Shown: in pieces, positions 9,054 through 17,298 of the stretch
Position numbering within the stretch: position 1 is the first letter of the stretch
Layout of the letters: the number at the start of each line of letters is the position of its first letter
Source of the DNA: Teichococcus oryzae
GTDB lineage: Bacteria > Pseudomonadota > Alphaproteobacteria > Acetobacterales > Acetobacteraceae
Length of the DNA: 64,000 nt
Direction: 5' to 3'
NCBI RefSeq assembly: GCF_008386565.1
Contig: NZ_VUKA01000011.1
Location: 32,247 to 96,246 of the forward strand
Translations under genes and position numbers: made by a program
Notes under the pieces: model-generated
Told to the model about the DNA's origin: nothing
Database searches by the model: none
What the model saw: only the letters and a program-made list of their open reading frames with translations

Positions 9054-10184
9054 TCAGCGGCGGGAACGCAGCCCGGCCATTCGCAGGGCCTTGTCCACCA
9101 GCCCCATGAAGCGCGGGGTGACCTCCCGCGCCGAGCCTTGCCCGTTGACCACGAAACGCCGTGGCAAGTCGGGCTGGTCGGTGCCCAGGCCCCAGAAACG
9201 CAGAATGCCATGGGTCGAGGAAAGGCCGGCATCCAGCAGATAGGGCCCGGCACGGCCGATCCGGCCATCGCCATCGCCGGGGGCGAGCGGCACGCCGTGG
9301 TCCAGGCCGGGGATGTTGTGGCTTTCCACCACCACCTCGCCGGTGCCGTTGCGCCAGCGCCGCACCGTGGCGGCACCCGCCTGCCGCTGTTCCGAAGGGG
9401 CGTCGAGGCGCAGGCCGTGGAGGTCGAGCCATTGCTTCAGGATTTCCTCGGCATTCTGCGGCTTCACCGTTACATCGGCATCGCCTTGCCAGACCGACAG
9501 GCGGGGCCAGGGACCCTGATGGGCCGAGGCGGTGCGCACCGCATTGCCCCGCTCCCGCGCGGGAAGGGCGGCGGGGTGGTACATGGCTTGAAAGGCTCCC
9601 CGCACCGTGTCTGCGGCCCCATGGGGCAAGCCGGCGAGAATGGCGCCGCCCGCGAAAACCTCCGGATAGCAGGCCAGCATGGCCGAACTCATGCCGCCGC
9701 CGGCAGACAGGCCGCTGATGAAGATGCGAGTGGGGTCGAGCCGGTGCTCGCGCTGGAGGATGGCGATCATCTGGCGGATCGAGGCAACCTCGCCGCTGTT
9801 CCGCGTCGTGTCACCCGGGTTGAACCAGTTGAAGCAAAGATTGGGATTGTTCTCCCGCCGCTGCTCCGGCAGCAACAGCACGAAGCCCAGCCGCTCGGCC
9901 ATGGCCGACCATCCGCAGCCAAGGTCATAGCCCGCGGCATCCTGCGTGCAGCCATGCAGGGCCACCACCAGCGGGGCACCGGCGGGCAGGCCGGAGGGCA
10001 CGAAGCACAGCATCCGCAACTCGCCTGGATTGGGCCCGAAGTCCGGGATCTTTATGAGCCGTGCCCGGGCTTCGGCCAGCCGCGCCCGATCTTCCGGCGA
10101 GGGCCGGCGATCACGGCGCAGCAGGCGGCCCCAGCGCTGCCTGAGCCGCACCAGTTCATCCAGCCCTGGATGCGTATTGCCCAT
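9054..10184 (-). CDS. PHB depolymerase family esterase
   Basis: A 376-residue alpha/beta-hydrolase of the Esterase_phd group (polyhydroxybutyrate depolymerase and feruloyl-esterase-like). The oxyanion segment is LVVALHGCTQ (about residues 72-81). The nucleophile is S160 in the lipase box GLSAGGG, the acid is probably D235 or D237 in QGDADVTV, and the His is H296 in GLDHGVPL. The N-terminus lacks a signal peptide, so it is likely intracellular or exported in another way. The start at 10184 is supported by AGGAG 6 bases upstream; a longer frame extends upstream without a ribosome site. The true polymer or ester substrate is not clear. Confidence 0.85.
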   Translation of the reverse strand: MGNTHPGLDELVRLRQRWGRLLRRDRRPSPEDRARLAEARARLIKIPDFGPNPGELRMLCFVPSGLPAGAPLVVALHGCTQDAAGYDLGCGWSAMAERLGFVLLLPEQRRENNPNLCFNWFNPGDTTRNSGEVASIRQMIAILQREHRLDPTRIFISGLSAGGGMSSAMLACYPEVFAGGAILAGLPHGAADTVRGAFQAMYHPAALPARERGNAVRTASAHQGPWPRLSVWQGDADVTVKPQNAEEILKQWLDLHGLRLDAPSEQRQAGAATVRRWRNGTGEVVVESHNIPGLDHGVPLAPGDGDGRIGRAGPYLLDAGLSSTHGILRFWGLGTDQPDLPRRFVVNGQGSAREVTPRFMGLVDKALRMAGLRSRR

Positions 10185-10330
10185 GGCGCGCTCCTGTTGC
10201 CGGCTGCGGGCCGGCTCATGTTGCAGTGCAGCATATATGGATGCGCCAGCCCGGATTGTCATCCTTTCGCGGGAAGTCCTGGCCTGGAAGGACGGGCCGC
10301 GCTTTTCTTTCATTTTCGGAGGGCTGAGGC

Positions 10331-11116
10331 ATGAACCTTGCGCAAGATCTGGCAGGCAAGCGGGTGGTGATCACCGGCGCCTGCGGCATTATCGGCGGCT
10401 GGCTGGCGGAAGCGTTCGGCAAGGCCGGGGCTCGCCTCTGCCTGACCGATGCGGACGCCGCCGGGCTGGCGCGGCTGTCCGCCGCCCTTCCGGAAGGCAG
10501 CTTCACCGAGCCGGCCGACCTGCGGGACGCTGCATCCATCGATGCTCTGGTGGCAGCGATCGGCGCCCGCTGGGGCGCGGCGGATGTGCTGGTGAACAAT
10601 GCTGGTGTCTATCCCAGCGGCTTTCTGCTCGACATTGATGCCGAGGAATGGGACCGCATCTTCGACATCAATCTGCGCGGCCCCTTTCTGCTGACCCGTG
10701 GCATCGCCCGGCAGATGATCGCGGCAGGGGTGAAGGGCAATGTGATCAACATATCCTCCGGGGCCTCACGGAAGATGCGGCGCAGTGTCGTGCCTTACTG
10801 CACCTCCAAGACCGCGCTGGACCGGCTGACCAAGGGCTTCGCGCTGGAACTGGCCGAATACGGCATCCGGGTGAATGCCCTGGAGCCGGGTTTCGCGGCG
10901 GGCAGCACGGCGAGCCCGCTGACGGAGGCGCATGTCCAGGCCACTGCCGCCGGCATTCCGCTCGGCCGCGTGTCCTCCGCGGAGGATGTCGGCCATGCGG
11001 CGCTGTTCCTGGCCAGCAGCGCCGCCTCCTATGTCACTGGCACGTCGCTGGCGGTCGATGGCGGCAATTCCATCGGCAGCCTCCTCGTCCACCAGGAGAA
11101 GAAATCAGCTTTGTGA
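10331..11116 (+). CDS. SDR family NAD(P)-dependent oxidoreductase
   Basis: A 261-residue classical short-chain dehydrogenase. The cofactor-binding motif TGACGIIG (residues 15-22) has the TGxxxGxG form, NNAG is at 89-92, and the catalytic group is S142/S143, Y156 and K160 (YCTSK). Asp40 at the end of beta-2 favours NAD over NADP. A purine-rich GGAGG lies a few bases upstream of the ATG. The gene is divergent from the esterase and ends about 110 bases before the beta-propeller gene. The substrate is unknown; the family oxidises alcohols and sugars or reduces ketones. Confidence 0.88.
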   Translation: MNLAQDLAGKRVVITGACGIIGGWLAEAFGKAGARLCLTDADAAGLARLSAALPEGSFTEPADLRDAASIDALVAAIGARWGAADVLVNNAGVYPSGFLLDIDAEEWDRIFDINLRGPFLLTRGIARQMIAAGVKGNVINISSGASRKMRRSVVPYCTSKTALDRLTKGFALELAEYGIRVNALEPGFAAGSTASPLTEAHVQATAAGIPLGRVSSAEDVGHAALFLASSAASYVTGTSLAVDGGNSIGSLLVHQEKKSAL

Positions 11117-11226
11117 ACCTTGCCAGCCCGGCGAGATGCCCTGGATGCTGGAAGCGGTGCCTGCGGGTTTGCTAGAAGGCGGGTCCCGGCCCGCATCGGT
11201 GCGGCATGACTTGGAAGGCAACGCCC

Positions 11227-12210
11227 ATGAAGCTTCGTTCCGCGACCATTCTGCGGCCTCTGCTGGGCGCCCTGGCGATGTTGCTGCCGCTGGCGGGCGC
11301 GGCCGAGGGGCAGGGGCTGGTTTATGTCCTCAACTCCGGCGACGCCAACATCCAGGTCTTGGATGCATCCACGCGGCAGCAGAAATCCCGCATTCCGGTT
11401 CTGCGCGAAGTGCATCACCTGGCGCTGACCCCGGATGGCTCGACCTTGATGGTCGGCGATTCCGGAGCCAACGAGATGCTGTTCATCAATCCCGCCACTG
11501 GCGAGTTGCTGAAGCGCGAAACGCTTTCAAATCCCTACCATCTCGGCTTCAGCCCGGATGGCCGCACGCTGACCATCACCAGCCTGCGCCGCGACCAGGT
11601 GGATATTTATCGCTGGGACGGGCAGGCGCTGCAGCTCGCCAAGCGGCTGGATCTGCCTGACATGCCGAGCCATCTCGCCTACCGCCCGGACAACAAGGTG
11701 GTTTATGTCACGTTGCAGGCCAGCGGAACGGTGGTGGCCATCAGCCTGGAAACGCTGGAGCCGCTCTGGACGGCCGATGTGGGCCCCGAGCCTGCCGGCA
11801 TCGTCTGGCACAAGGACCGGTTGCTGGTGGGCATCATGGGCAGTGACCATGTCGCGGTGCTGGACCCGGACACGCAGGCTGTGGAGCGGCGGATTTCCGT
11901 GGGGCGCGGCGCGCATGCCCTGTTTCCGGCGCCGGATGGCAAGACCATCTATGTCACCAGCCGGGTGGACAGCCGCATCACCCTGCTGGACCCGAACAGC
12001 CTCGAGGCCACCCGCACCCTGAACGTGCCGGGGGGGCCGGACTGCGTGACCTTTGATCCGCAGGGCCGCCTTTGGGTGACGTTGCGCTGGAAGGGACGGA
12101 TCGGCATCGTCGATCCGGTCACCGGCGCCATGGAAACGCAGCGGGTGGGCCGCTCACCGCATGGAATCCTGTTCGCCGTCACGCCACCACAAGCCGCCGT
12201 GACGAACTGA
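11227..12210 (+). CDS. Secreted YncE-like beta-propeller protein
   Basis: A 327-residue protein with an N-terminal signal peptide (hydrophobic LLGALAMLLPLAGAA, likely cleaved near residue 24), so it is periplasmic or secreted. The rest is a seven-blade-type beta-propeller with repeated DG..L.V and YVT units, e.g. VYVLNSGDANIQVLD, KTIYVTSRVDSRITLLD and LWVTLRWKGRIGIVD. Such YVTN/YncE proteins bind ligands or DNA or act as scaffolds rather than enzymes. GGAAGG 8 bases before the ATG at 11227 supports this start over an ATG 21 bases earlier. The deacetylase gene starts 2 bases after its stop, so they are co-transcribed. Confidence 0.82.
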   Translation: MKLRSATILRPLLGALAMLLPLAGAAEGQGLVYVLNSGDANIQVLDASTRQQKSRIPVLREVHHLALTPDGSTLMVGDSGANEMLFINPATGELLKRETLSNPYHLGFSPDGRTLTITSLRRDQVDIYRWDGQALQLAKRLDLPDMPSHLAYRPDNKVVYVTLQASGTVVAISLETLEPLWTADVGPEPAGIVWHKDRLLVGIMGSDHVAVLDPDTQAVERRISVGRGAHALFPAPDGKTIYVTSRVDSRITLLDPNSLEATRTLNVPGGPDCVTFDPQGRLWVTLRWKGRIGIVDPVTGAMETQRVGRSPHGILFAVTPPQAAVTN

Positions 12211-12212
12211 GC

Positions 12213-13007
12213 ATGGCCCGGCCAAGCCGTCGTGCCTTGCTGGCCGCCGCCACTGGCACCCTGCTGCCGCCGGCGGGCCAACCGGCCCAGGCGTCGCGCC
12301 CTACGACGCCGGGCCTGCCGCAATGCCGGACCGGCACGCTCTATCTCACCATCGACACGGGCTGGGGCCGGGAGGCGGAGGCGATCGCCGCGGCCATGCG
12401 GCGCCGCGATGTGAAGGCCACCCTGTTCCTGGCGAATGAGCCGACCTATCGCGGCGATTCCTCCCTCGGCGCCGGATGGGCCAGCTTCTGGCTGGCGCGG
12501 GCCGCGGAGGGCCATGCCTTTGCCAGCCACACCTGGCGGCACTGGTATTTCGCCGCCGATCCAGGGGCGGGGAAACTTCGCTATGTTTCACGCCGCGGCG
12601 AGGGCGCCGAGGTGCTGGATGGGGACGCCTTCTGCGACGAACTCGCCCGCCCAGTGGAACATTTGCGCAGCCTGGTGCCGGATGCGCGCATCCTGCCGCT
12701 TTGGCGGGCGCCCGGTGGCCGCACTACCCCGAATGCCTTGAAGCTGGCGGAGGCCTGCGGCCTGCGGCACCAGGGCTGGACGGCCCAGGGATTCCTGGGT
12801 GACGAACTGGACAGCGCCGCCCATTCCAATGCGGCATTGCTGCGCCGGGCCCTGACGCGCATCAGCGATGGCGAGGTGCTGATGATGCATTGGGGCGTGC
12901 GCAGCCGGCGCGAACCTTTCGGGATGGTCTTCGAGGAACTGATCGCCGGCCTGCAGGCCAAGGGTTTCTGCTTTGCCCTGCTGCCGGCGCAAGGTGTCGG
13001 GGCATGA
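12213..13007 (+). CDS. Polysaccharide deacetylase (NodB-fold) family protein
   Basis: A 264-residue NodB-fold protein with a twin-Arg-containing N-terminal signal (RRALLAAATG, cleavage near residue 27), so likely exported. Motif 1 reads TIDTG (residues 46-50) where the family norm is TFDDG: the first Asp, the catalytic base (D48), is kept, but the second, normally a metal ligand, is Thr. Motif 2, SHTWRH, keeps the two metal-binding His (H106, H110). Motif 3 (LWRAPGG) and a late MMHWG His are present. Some PdaA-type enzymes also vary the second Asp, so activity is plausible. It would remove acetyl groups from a glycan, perhaps peptidoglycan. It sits in a tight trio with a beta-propeller and a sterol-desaturase-like gene. 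Confidence 0.82.
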   Translation: MARPSRRALLAAATGTLLPPAGQPAQASRPTTPGLPQCRTGTLYLTIDTGWGREAEAIAAAMRRRDVKATLFLANEPTYRGDSSLGAGWASFWLARAAEGHAFASHTWRHWYFAADPGAGKLRYVSRRGEGAEVLDGDAFCDELARPVEHLRSLVPDARILPLWRAPGGRTTPNALKLAEACGLRHQGWTAQGFLGDELDSAAHSNAALLRRALTRISDGEVLMMHWGVRSRREPFGMVFEELIAGLQAKGFCFALLPAQGVGA

Positions 13008-13020
13008 CGGAGCGGGGCGC

Positions 13021-14001
13021 ATGATCAACTGGCTGCAGGATGCCTGGGACAGCATGAATGGCTGGATCTTCGAAATGCTGGTGCAGCCGGCCCTTTACGC
13101 GCTGGGCTTGATGGCCTGGGCGGAGGATGCCTTTGAATGGATCGACTTCGCCCTGTTCGGCCTGCTGCAGGTGCTGGTGGTGTACGTCATCTGCCGCCCG
13201 CTCGAGGCCTGGAAGCCGGTTGAGCCGCGCACCGATTCCCGCAGTATCCGTACGGACATCCTGTACACCTGCCTGACACGCCTCGGTTTGTTGCCGTTGC
13301 TGGCCTTTATTGCCTTCTCGGCACTGGAATCGCGCCTTTCGGGCCTGCTCGCGGGCAGCGGCTGGGTGCCGCCCACGCTGGAAACCCTGTTCCCGATCTT
13401 GCGGGACTGGCCGCTGCTGGCCCTCGCGCTTTACGTGGTGGCGCTGGATTTCGGCGAATATTGGCGGCACCGCTTCCAGCACCGCTTTTCCTGGTGGTGG
13501 TCGCTGCATGCGATCCATCATGCGCAGCGGCAGATGACCTTCTGGACCGATGACCGCAACCACATCCTGGATGACCTGATCGGCGCCTTCTGGTTTGGTG
13601 CCATCGCCCTGCTGATCGGCGTTCCGCCTGGCCAGTTTCCCATCGTGGTGGTGATCCTGCGGGTGGCCGAGGCCATGAGCCACGCCAATGTGCGCCTGTC
13701 CTTCGGCCCGGTCGGCGAGCGGCTTCTGGTATCGCCCCGTTTCCACCGGTTGCATCATGGCGAACTGGGTGCAGGGCGCGACGGCAAGAATTACGGCGTG
13801 CTGCTGCCGGTTTGGGACTGGCTGTTCGGCACGGCCGATTTCCGCCGCGACCTGTTTCCGGAAACCGGAGATCCGAGGCTGCCCGAGGAGATGGCGACAG
13901 GAAGCTGGCTGCAACAGCAATCTGCCGGCTTCCGCCGCCTAGGCCGCGCCCTGATGCGGCCCTTCCGGCGCGGTGCCGGGCGGGGCCGGCGCGCCTATTG
14001 A
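13021..14001 (+). CDS. Sterol desaturase / fatty acid hydroxylase family membrane protein
   Basis: A 326-residue integral membrane diiron enzyme. Hydrophobic segments lie around residues 45-60, 85-100, 130-145 and 185-215. The eight-His signature is clear: HRFQH (150-154), HAIHH (163-167) and HRLHH (242-246), with additional His near 181. Such enzymes hydroxylate or desaturate lipids, for example fatty acids, carotenoids or hopanoids. The start at 13021 has GGAG 8 bases upstream and lies 13 bases after the deacetylase stop. The C-terminus is Arg-rich. The substrate is unknown; its position with two exported proteins suggests an envelope lipid. Confidence 0.87.
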   Translation: MINWLQDAWDSMNGWIFEMLVQPALYALGLMAWAEDAFEWIDFALFGLLQVLVVYVICRPLEAWKPVEPRTDSRSIRTDILYTCLTRLGLLPLLAFIAFSALESRLSGLLAGSGWVPPTLETLFPILRDWPLLALALYVVALDFGEYWRHRFQHRFSWWWSLHAIHHAQRQMTFWTDDRNHILDDLIGAFWFGAIALLIGVPPGQFPIVVVILRVAEAMSHANVRLSFGPVGERLLVSPRFHRLHHGELGAGRDGKNYGVLLPVWDWLFGTADFRRDLFPETGDPRLPEEMATGSWLQQQSAGFRRLGRALMRPFRRGAGRGRRAY

Positions 14002-14016
14002 CACGCCGGCGAGGGT

Positions 14017-15513
14017 TCAGGCCGCCTGACGGGATTTGGCGAGGGTAGAGAAGCGCGCCGCGCGCCCTTCCAGCCCCGGCACGATCCCGAAGGTCGCGGC
14101 GATATCGGTGAACTTGCCGCGCGCCGAGCTATCCAGCGCCACGCCCGGCTGTTCCAGCTTCGGCAGCACCTGATCGGCCAGCAGGGTCATGAGCTGGCGA
14201 TAGCGGGAAGCACCGTCCCCCGTGCCGGCCCATTCCGGGGCTGCTCCCCACCAGAGGATGTCGAGCAGCTTGCCGGCTTCCACCTGGCTGAAGATGCCGG
14301 CCGTCACCTGCGTCACGGCGTGCAGCAATGCCTGCTTCACCGCCCCATCCTGGATCTCGCTATCCAGGCGGGCGCGCAGCTGGCGCAGTTCCTGTTGCAG
14401 CACCTCGGGCGGGCAGGCCAGGATGCGGGCGCCGATCATGGTGCCCGTGCTGTCAGTGAACACCCCCGGCGCTTCCAGCGCGTTGACCAGCGGATGGTAG
14501 TCATGGTCGCCGCTCCAGTCGAACTGGCCCCGGAAGAAGCTTTCGTCATAGCCTTTGGGCACGCCAAGGAAATACACCCCGACATCGCGGCCGCTGCGCG
14601 CGATCTGGAACAGCGCCAGTTCCAGCGTATTGACCGGCCAGCCCAGATCCACCGCGCTCCAGAAGCTGTCCGGCGCCTCCGTGCCGCACAAGGCCAGGGC
14701 GTTGAGCAGCAGATGCGTTGCCTGACGCAGATTCTGGATGTTGAAATGACGGTCCGGCCCGTGCAGGCCGACCATGCCATGTTCGATGCCATCAGCGATG
14801 TCGCGGGCAACGATGCCGTTTTCCAGCACATGGGTGAAGCGCGTCATGGCGAAGGCCGTGGGGCCCCGCGCCTCGCGGGCGGCAGCCATCCACTGCGCCT
14901 CGGCCAGCTTCTTGCTGGCGGTGTAAACGTGGTCCGTCAGATAGGCGTAACACTTGCCGGTGGATGAATAGACGGCATGGCGGACGCCATGGGCCCGGCA
15001 GGCCTCGATGATGTTGGCCGTGCCGAAGACATTGGTATCCACCGCCTCATGCACCACCAGTTCCGCCTTGCCGGGCTCGCGGATGCTGGCAAGGTGGAAC
15101 ACGACTTCCGGCCGCGCCGCCGCAAAGGCGGCATCCAGCGCGGCCATGTCGCGGATATCGGCCTTGATCCAGCTCCCCTCGCCACTGTCATGCGGCACCA
15201 GGTCAAGATTGAGCAAGGCCGCGGGGGCGAAGCCCGCCAGCAATTCCCGCAGCCGGGTGCCGACGCAGCCGGAGCCACCCGTGACCAGCACCCGCCTGCC
15301 GCGCAGCCGCTGTTCGGCAGATTCACGGTGGAGGTCAACCGTGCGGGTGAGGGCGAGCTCCATGGGGCTCTCCGCCAGCCGCCCTTCCGCCTGCATGGTG
15401 CCGATCAAGGCGCGGGTGAGGCGCCGCAGCTCGGTCTCGTTGCTTTGTCCCGGCAGCGGGTGCGAAAGGTCCGCAATGCTGCGAATGAGGTCGGTGCTGG
15501 TCAAAGTCGGCAT
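14017..15513 (-). CDS. NAD-dependent epimerase/dehydratase (extended SDR)
   Basis: A 498-residue protein built around an extended-SDR sugar-nucleotide fold. The Rossmann motif is GGSGCVG (residues 79-85). Asp104 at the end of beta-2 fits NAD, the catalytic Ser/Thr are in YSSTGK (about 182-187), and Y197 and K201 form the YxxxK pair. It carries about 70 extra residues before the Rossmann fold and about 150 after it, longer than the usual 310-350. The closest general group is the polysaccharide-biosynthesis epimerase/dehydratases. It is the last gene of a leftward run with the E1-rhodanese and sulfur-carrier genes. No strong ribosome site is seen before the ATG at 15513. The substrate is unknown. 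Confidence 0.8.
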   Translation of the reverse strand: MPTLTSTDLIRSIADLSHPLPGQSNETELRRLTRALIGTMQAEGRLAESPMELALTRTVDLHRESAEQRLRGRRVLVTGGSGCVGTRLRELLAGFAPAALLNLDLVPHDSGEGSWIKADIRDMAALDAAFAAARPEVVFHLASIREPGKAELVVHEAVDTNVFGTANIIEACRAHGVRHAVYSSTGKCYAYLTDHVYTASKKLAEAQWMAAAREARGPTAFAMTRFTHVLENGIVARDIADGIEHGMVGLHGPDRHFNIQNLRQATHLLLNALALCGTEAPDSFWSAVDLGWPVNTLELALFQIARSGRDVGVYFLGVPKGYDESFFRGQFDWSGDHDYHPLVNALEAPGVFTDSTGTMIGARILACPPEVLQQELRQLRARLDSEIQDGAVKQALLHAVTQVTAGIFSQVEAGKLLDILWWGAAPEWAGTGDGASRYRQLMTLLADQVLPKLEQPGVALDSSARGKFTDIAATFGIVPGLEGRAARFSTLAKSRQAA

Positions 15514-15572
15514 GTCAGGGGCCCACTTGCAGGTAGTCTTCAGGGGAAGGACCAGGGAAGGGCAGGGGCTGA

Positions 15573-16778
15573 TCAGCCAGGAACCTCAGCGAGAACGGAT
15601 GGGCTGGCCACCGGACCACGCCAAACGGCAAAGCCGCCGGTGAGATCGGTCAGGTTCCTGGCCGGATAGCCCGCCGCGGCGAGGGCACGGATCACTGCCG
15701 CGCTGCGAACACCGCCCTGGCAGTAGATGACCACCTCCTCCGCCCGCGGGATCACCGCCAAGGGCGAGCCTTCTGGGGGAGCGGATCCATGGGTCACCTC
15801 CCGCAATGCCGCCTCGATATCGGGCTTGGACAGCAAGCGGGCACCCGGGATCACGCCGCCGGCCCATTCGGCCGGGTTGCGCACGTCGATCACCACCAGA
15901 TCCTCGCCGGCGTCCAGCCGCGCCTGAAGGGCCTCGGCGGTGACGCTGTTGCCGACCTGGGGGGCGGAGCAAACCATCTGCTCGGTCTTCAGCACAATCT
16001 CGGAAGCCGGCTTGCTGCAGCAGGGGCAGGCCGGATTCTTGGCGATCGAAATGGTGTCGAACGACATGTCGAGGCCGTCATAAACCAGCATGCGACCGAT
16101 CATCGGGCGGCCGATGCCGGACAACAGCTTGACCGCCTCGGTCGCCTGCAGGGCGCCGATTGTGCCGGGAAGAACGCCCAGAACGCCGGCCTCGGCGCAG
16201 TTCGGCGCCAGTTCCACGGGCGGGGGCTCGGGGAACAGGCAGCGGTAGCAGGGGCCGAAGCGGGCATCGAACACGCTGAGCTGGCCGTCGAAGCGCAGCA
16301 CGCCGCCGAAGACATTGGGCTTGCCGAGCTTGGTGCAGGCGTCGTTGACCAGATAGCGGGTCGGGAAATTGTCCGTTCCGTCGATCACCACGTCGTAGCG
16401 GGAGATCAACTCCAGCGCGTTCTCCACGGACAGGAAAACGTTGTGGTGCTCGATCACCAGATCGGGGTTGAGGTCCAGCATGCGCCGTGCCGCGCTTTCC
16501 GTCTTGGACACGCCGATGGTGGAATAGCCATGCGCCACCTGCCGCTGCAGGTTGGTTTCCTCGACCTTGTCGGGATCAACCAGGCCAATGCGGCCCACGC
16601 CGGCGGCAGCCAGGTAGAGCGCGGCGGGGCAGCCGAGGCCGCCGGCGCCGATCAGCAGCACGCTGCCGGCCTTCAACCGCCGCTGACCCTCGATGCCGAA
16701 TTCTGGCATGATCAGGTGGCGGCCGAAGCGGCGGATCTCCGCATCGTTCAGTTCGGGGCAGGCGTTGAGGTCACGCAT
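15573..16778 (-). CDS. moeB: MoeB/ThiF-type E1 adenylyltransferase with C-terminal rhodanese domain
   Basis: A 401-residue E1-like enzyme of the MoeZ/MOCS3 layout. The ATP-binding GAGGLG is at residues 44-49 and the zinc cysteines are C177, C180, C251 and C254. The E1 cysteine is C194 in NCAEAGVLG. A rhodanese domain from about residue 280 has active-site C353 in YCQGGVRS. It should adenylate the C-terminal Gly of a ubiquitin-like carrier and hand over persulfide sulfur from C353. The start at 16778 has GGGAGG/GAGG just upstream and lies 4 bases after the stop of the carrier gene, its obvious partner. Whether the sulfur goes to molybdopterin, thiamine, tRNA or another product is not shown; no other moa, thi or mnm genes are near. 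Confidence 0.9.
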   Translation of the reverse strand: MRDLNACPELNDAEIRRFGRHLIMPEFGIEGQRRLKAGSVLLIGAGGLGCPAALYLAAAGVGRIGLVDPDKVEETNLQRQVAHGYSTIGVSKTESAARRMLDLNPDLVIEHHNVFLSVENALELISRYDVVIDGTDNFPTRYLVNDACTKLGKPNVFGGVLRFDGQLSVFDARFGPCYRCLFPEPPPVELAPNCAEAGVLGVLPGTIGALQATEAVKLLSGIGRPMIGRMLVYDGLDMSFDTISIAKNPACPCCSKPASEIVLKTEQMVCSAPQVGNSVTAEALQARLDAGEDLVVIDVRNPAEWAGGVIPGARLLSKPDIEAALREVTHGSAPPEGSPLAVIPRAEEVVIYCQGGVRSAAVIRALAAAGYPARNLTDLTGGFAVWRGPVASPSVLAEVPG

Positions 16779-16782
16779 GTCC

Positions 16783-17052
16783 TCAGCCTCCCGCGATGCT
16801 GGCCAGGATGCGGATCTCGTCATTCGCTGCGACGGGGGTGTCCAGCCCCTGCAGCAGGCGGATGTCCTGGCCGTTCTTGGAGATCACCACGAAATGCCGC
16901 AGCTTGTCGGACGCGAAAAGGTGGCTGCGCATTTCCGGCGCGCCGCCCGTCAGATTGTCCAGAATATCAGACACTGTGCCGCCGGAGACACTCACCCTGG
17001 CCTGCTGTTCCGTATAGCGACGCAGGGAACTCGGAACCACAACAACAGGCAT
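16783..17052 (-). CDS. MoaD/ThiS family ubiquitin-like sulfur carrier
   Basis: An 89-residue beta-grasp protein ending in Gly-Gly, the feature needed for adenylation and thiocarboxylate formation by an E1 enzyme. The sequence (VVVVPSSLRRYT near the N-terminus and NDEIRILASIAGG at the C-terminus) fits the MoaD/CysO-like branch. The start at 17052 has GGAGG 8 bases upstream; a longer frame lacks such a site. It is the first gene of a leftward operon with the E1-rhodanese 4 bases away. It could serve as MoaD, a ThiS-like carrier, or a dedicated carrier for the downstream epimerase pathway. Confidence 0.88.
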   Translation of the reverse strand: MPVVVVPSSLRRYTEQQARVSVSGGTVSDILDNLTGGAPEMRSHLFASDKLRHFVVISKNGQDIRLLQGLDTPVAANDEIRILASIAGG

Positions 17053-17230
17053 GGGATAAACCTCCGCTGAAAGACACGCCAACTGGATGGCCGAACATAA
17101 CCCAGTCTTTCATTGCAGAAAGAGACATCCCTCACGCGCTGATGCAGATCGCGCGATTGTGCAACTACGCGTCAAATATCCGGTCTGATTGATATGCATC
17201 GCAGGCAAACAATAAACGCGCGATCTCGCG

Positions 17231-17276
17231 AAAAAATTATTGCGGCACCGAAACCGGTAAGCACCGGCGCGGTGCC
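17231..17276 (-). terminator. Intrinsic terminator after the M20 peptidase gene
   Basis: On the minus strand a two-tier hairpin is followed directly by an AT-rich tail with six T. The outer stem pairs 17270-17276 with 17244-17250 (CGGTGCC/GGCACCG); the inner stem pairs 17263-17267 with 17254-17258. The T-run is read from 17236 to 17231. It lies just downstream of the peptidase stop at 17299 and is the clearest intrinsic terminator in the window. Confidence 0.75.
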
Positions 17277-17278
17277 AC

Positions 17279-17298
17279 ATTAACGAGAACATTAACGA
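17279..17298. repeat. Two direct copies of ATTAACGA, 12 bases apart
   Basis: ATTAACGA occurs at 17279-17286 and again at 17291-17298, separated by GAAC, in an AT-rich spot between the M20 peptidase stop and its terminator. It resembles the paired TTAA half-sites of CtrA boxes but with 8 rather than 7 bases between them. It lies some 230 bases upstream of the sulfur-carrier operon. Confidence 0.4.
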
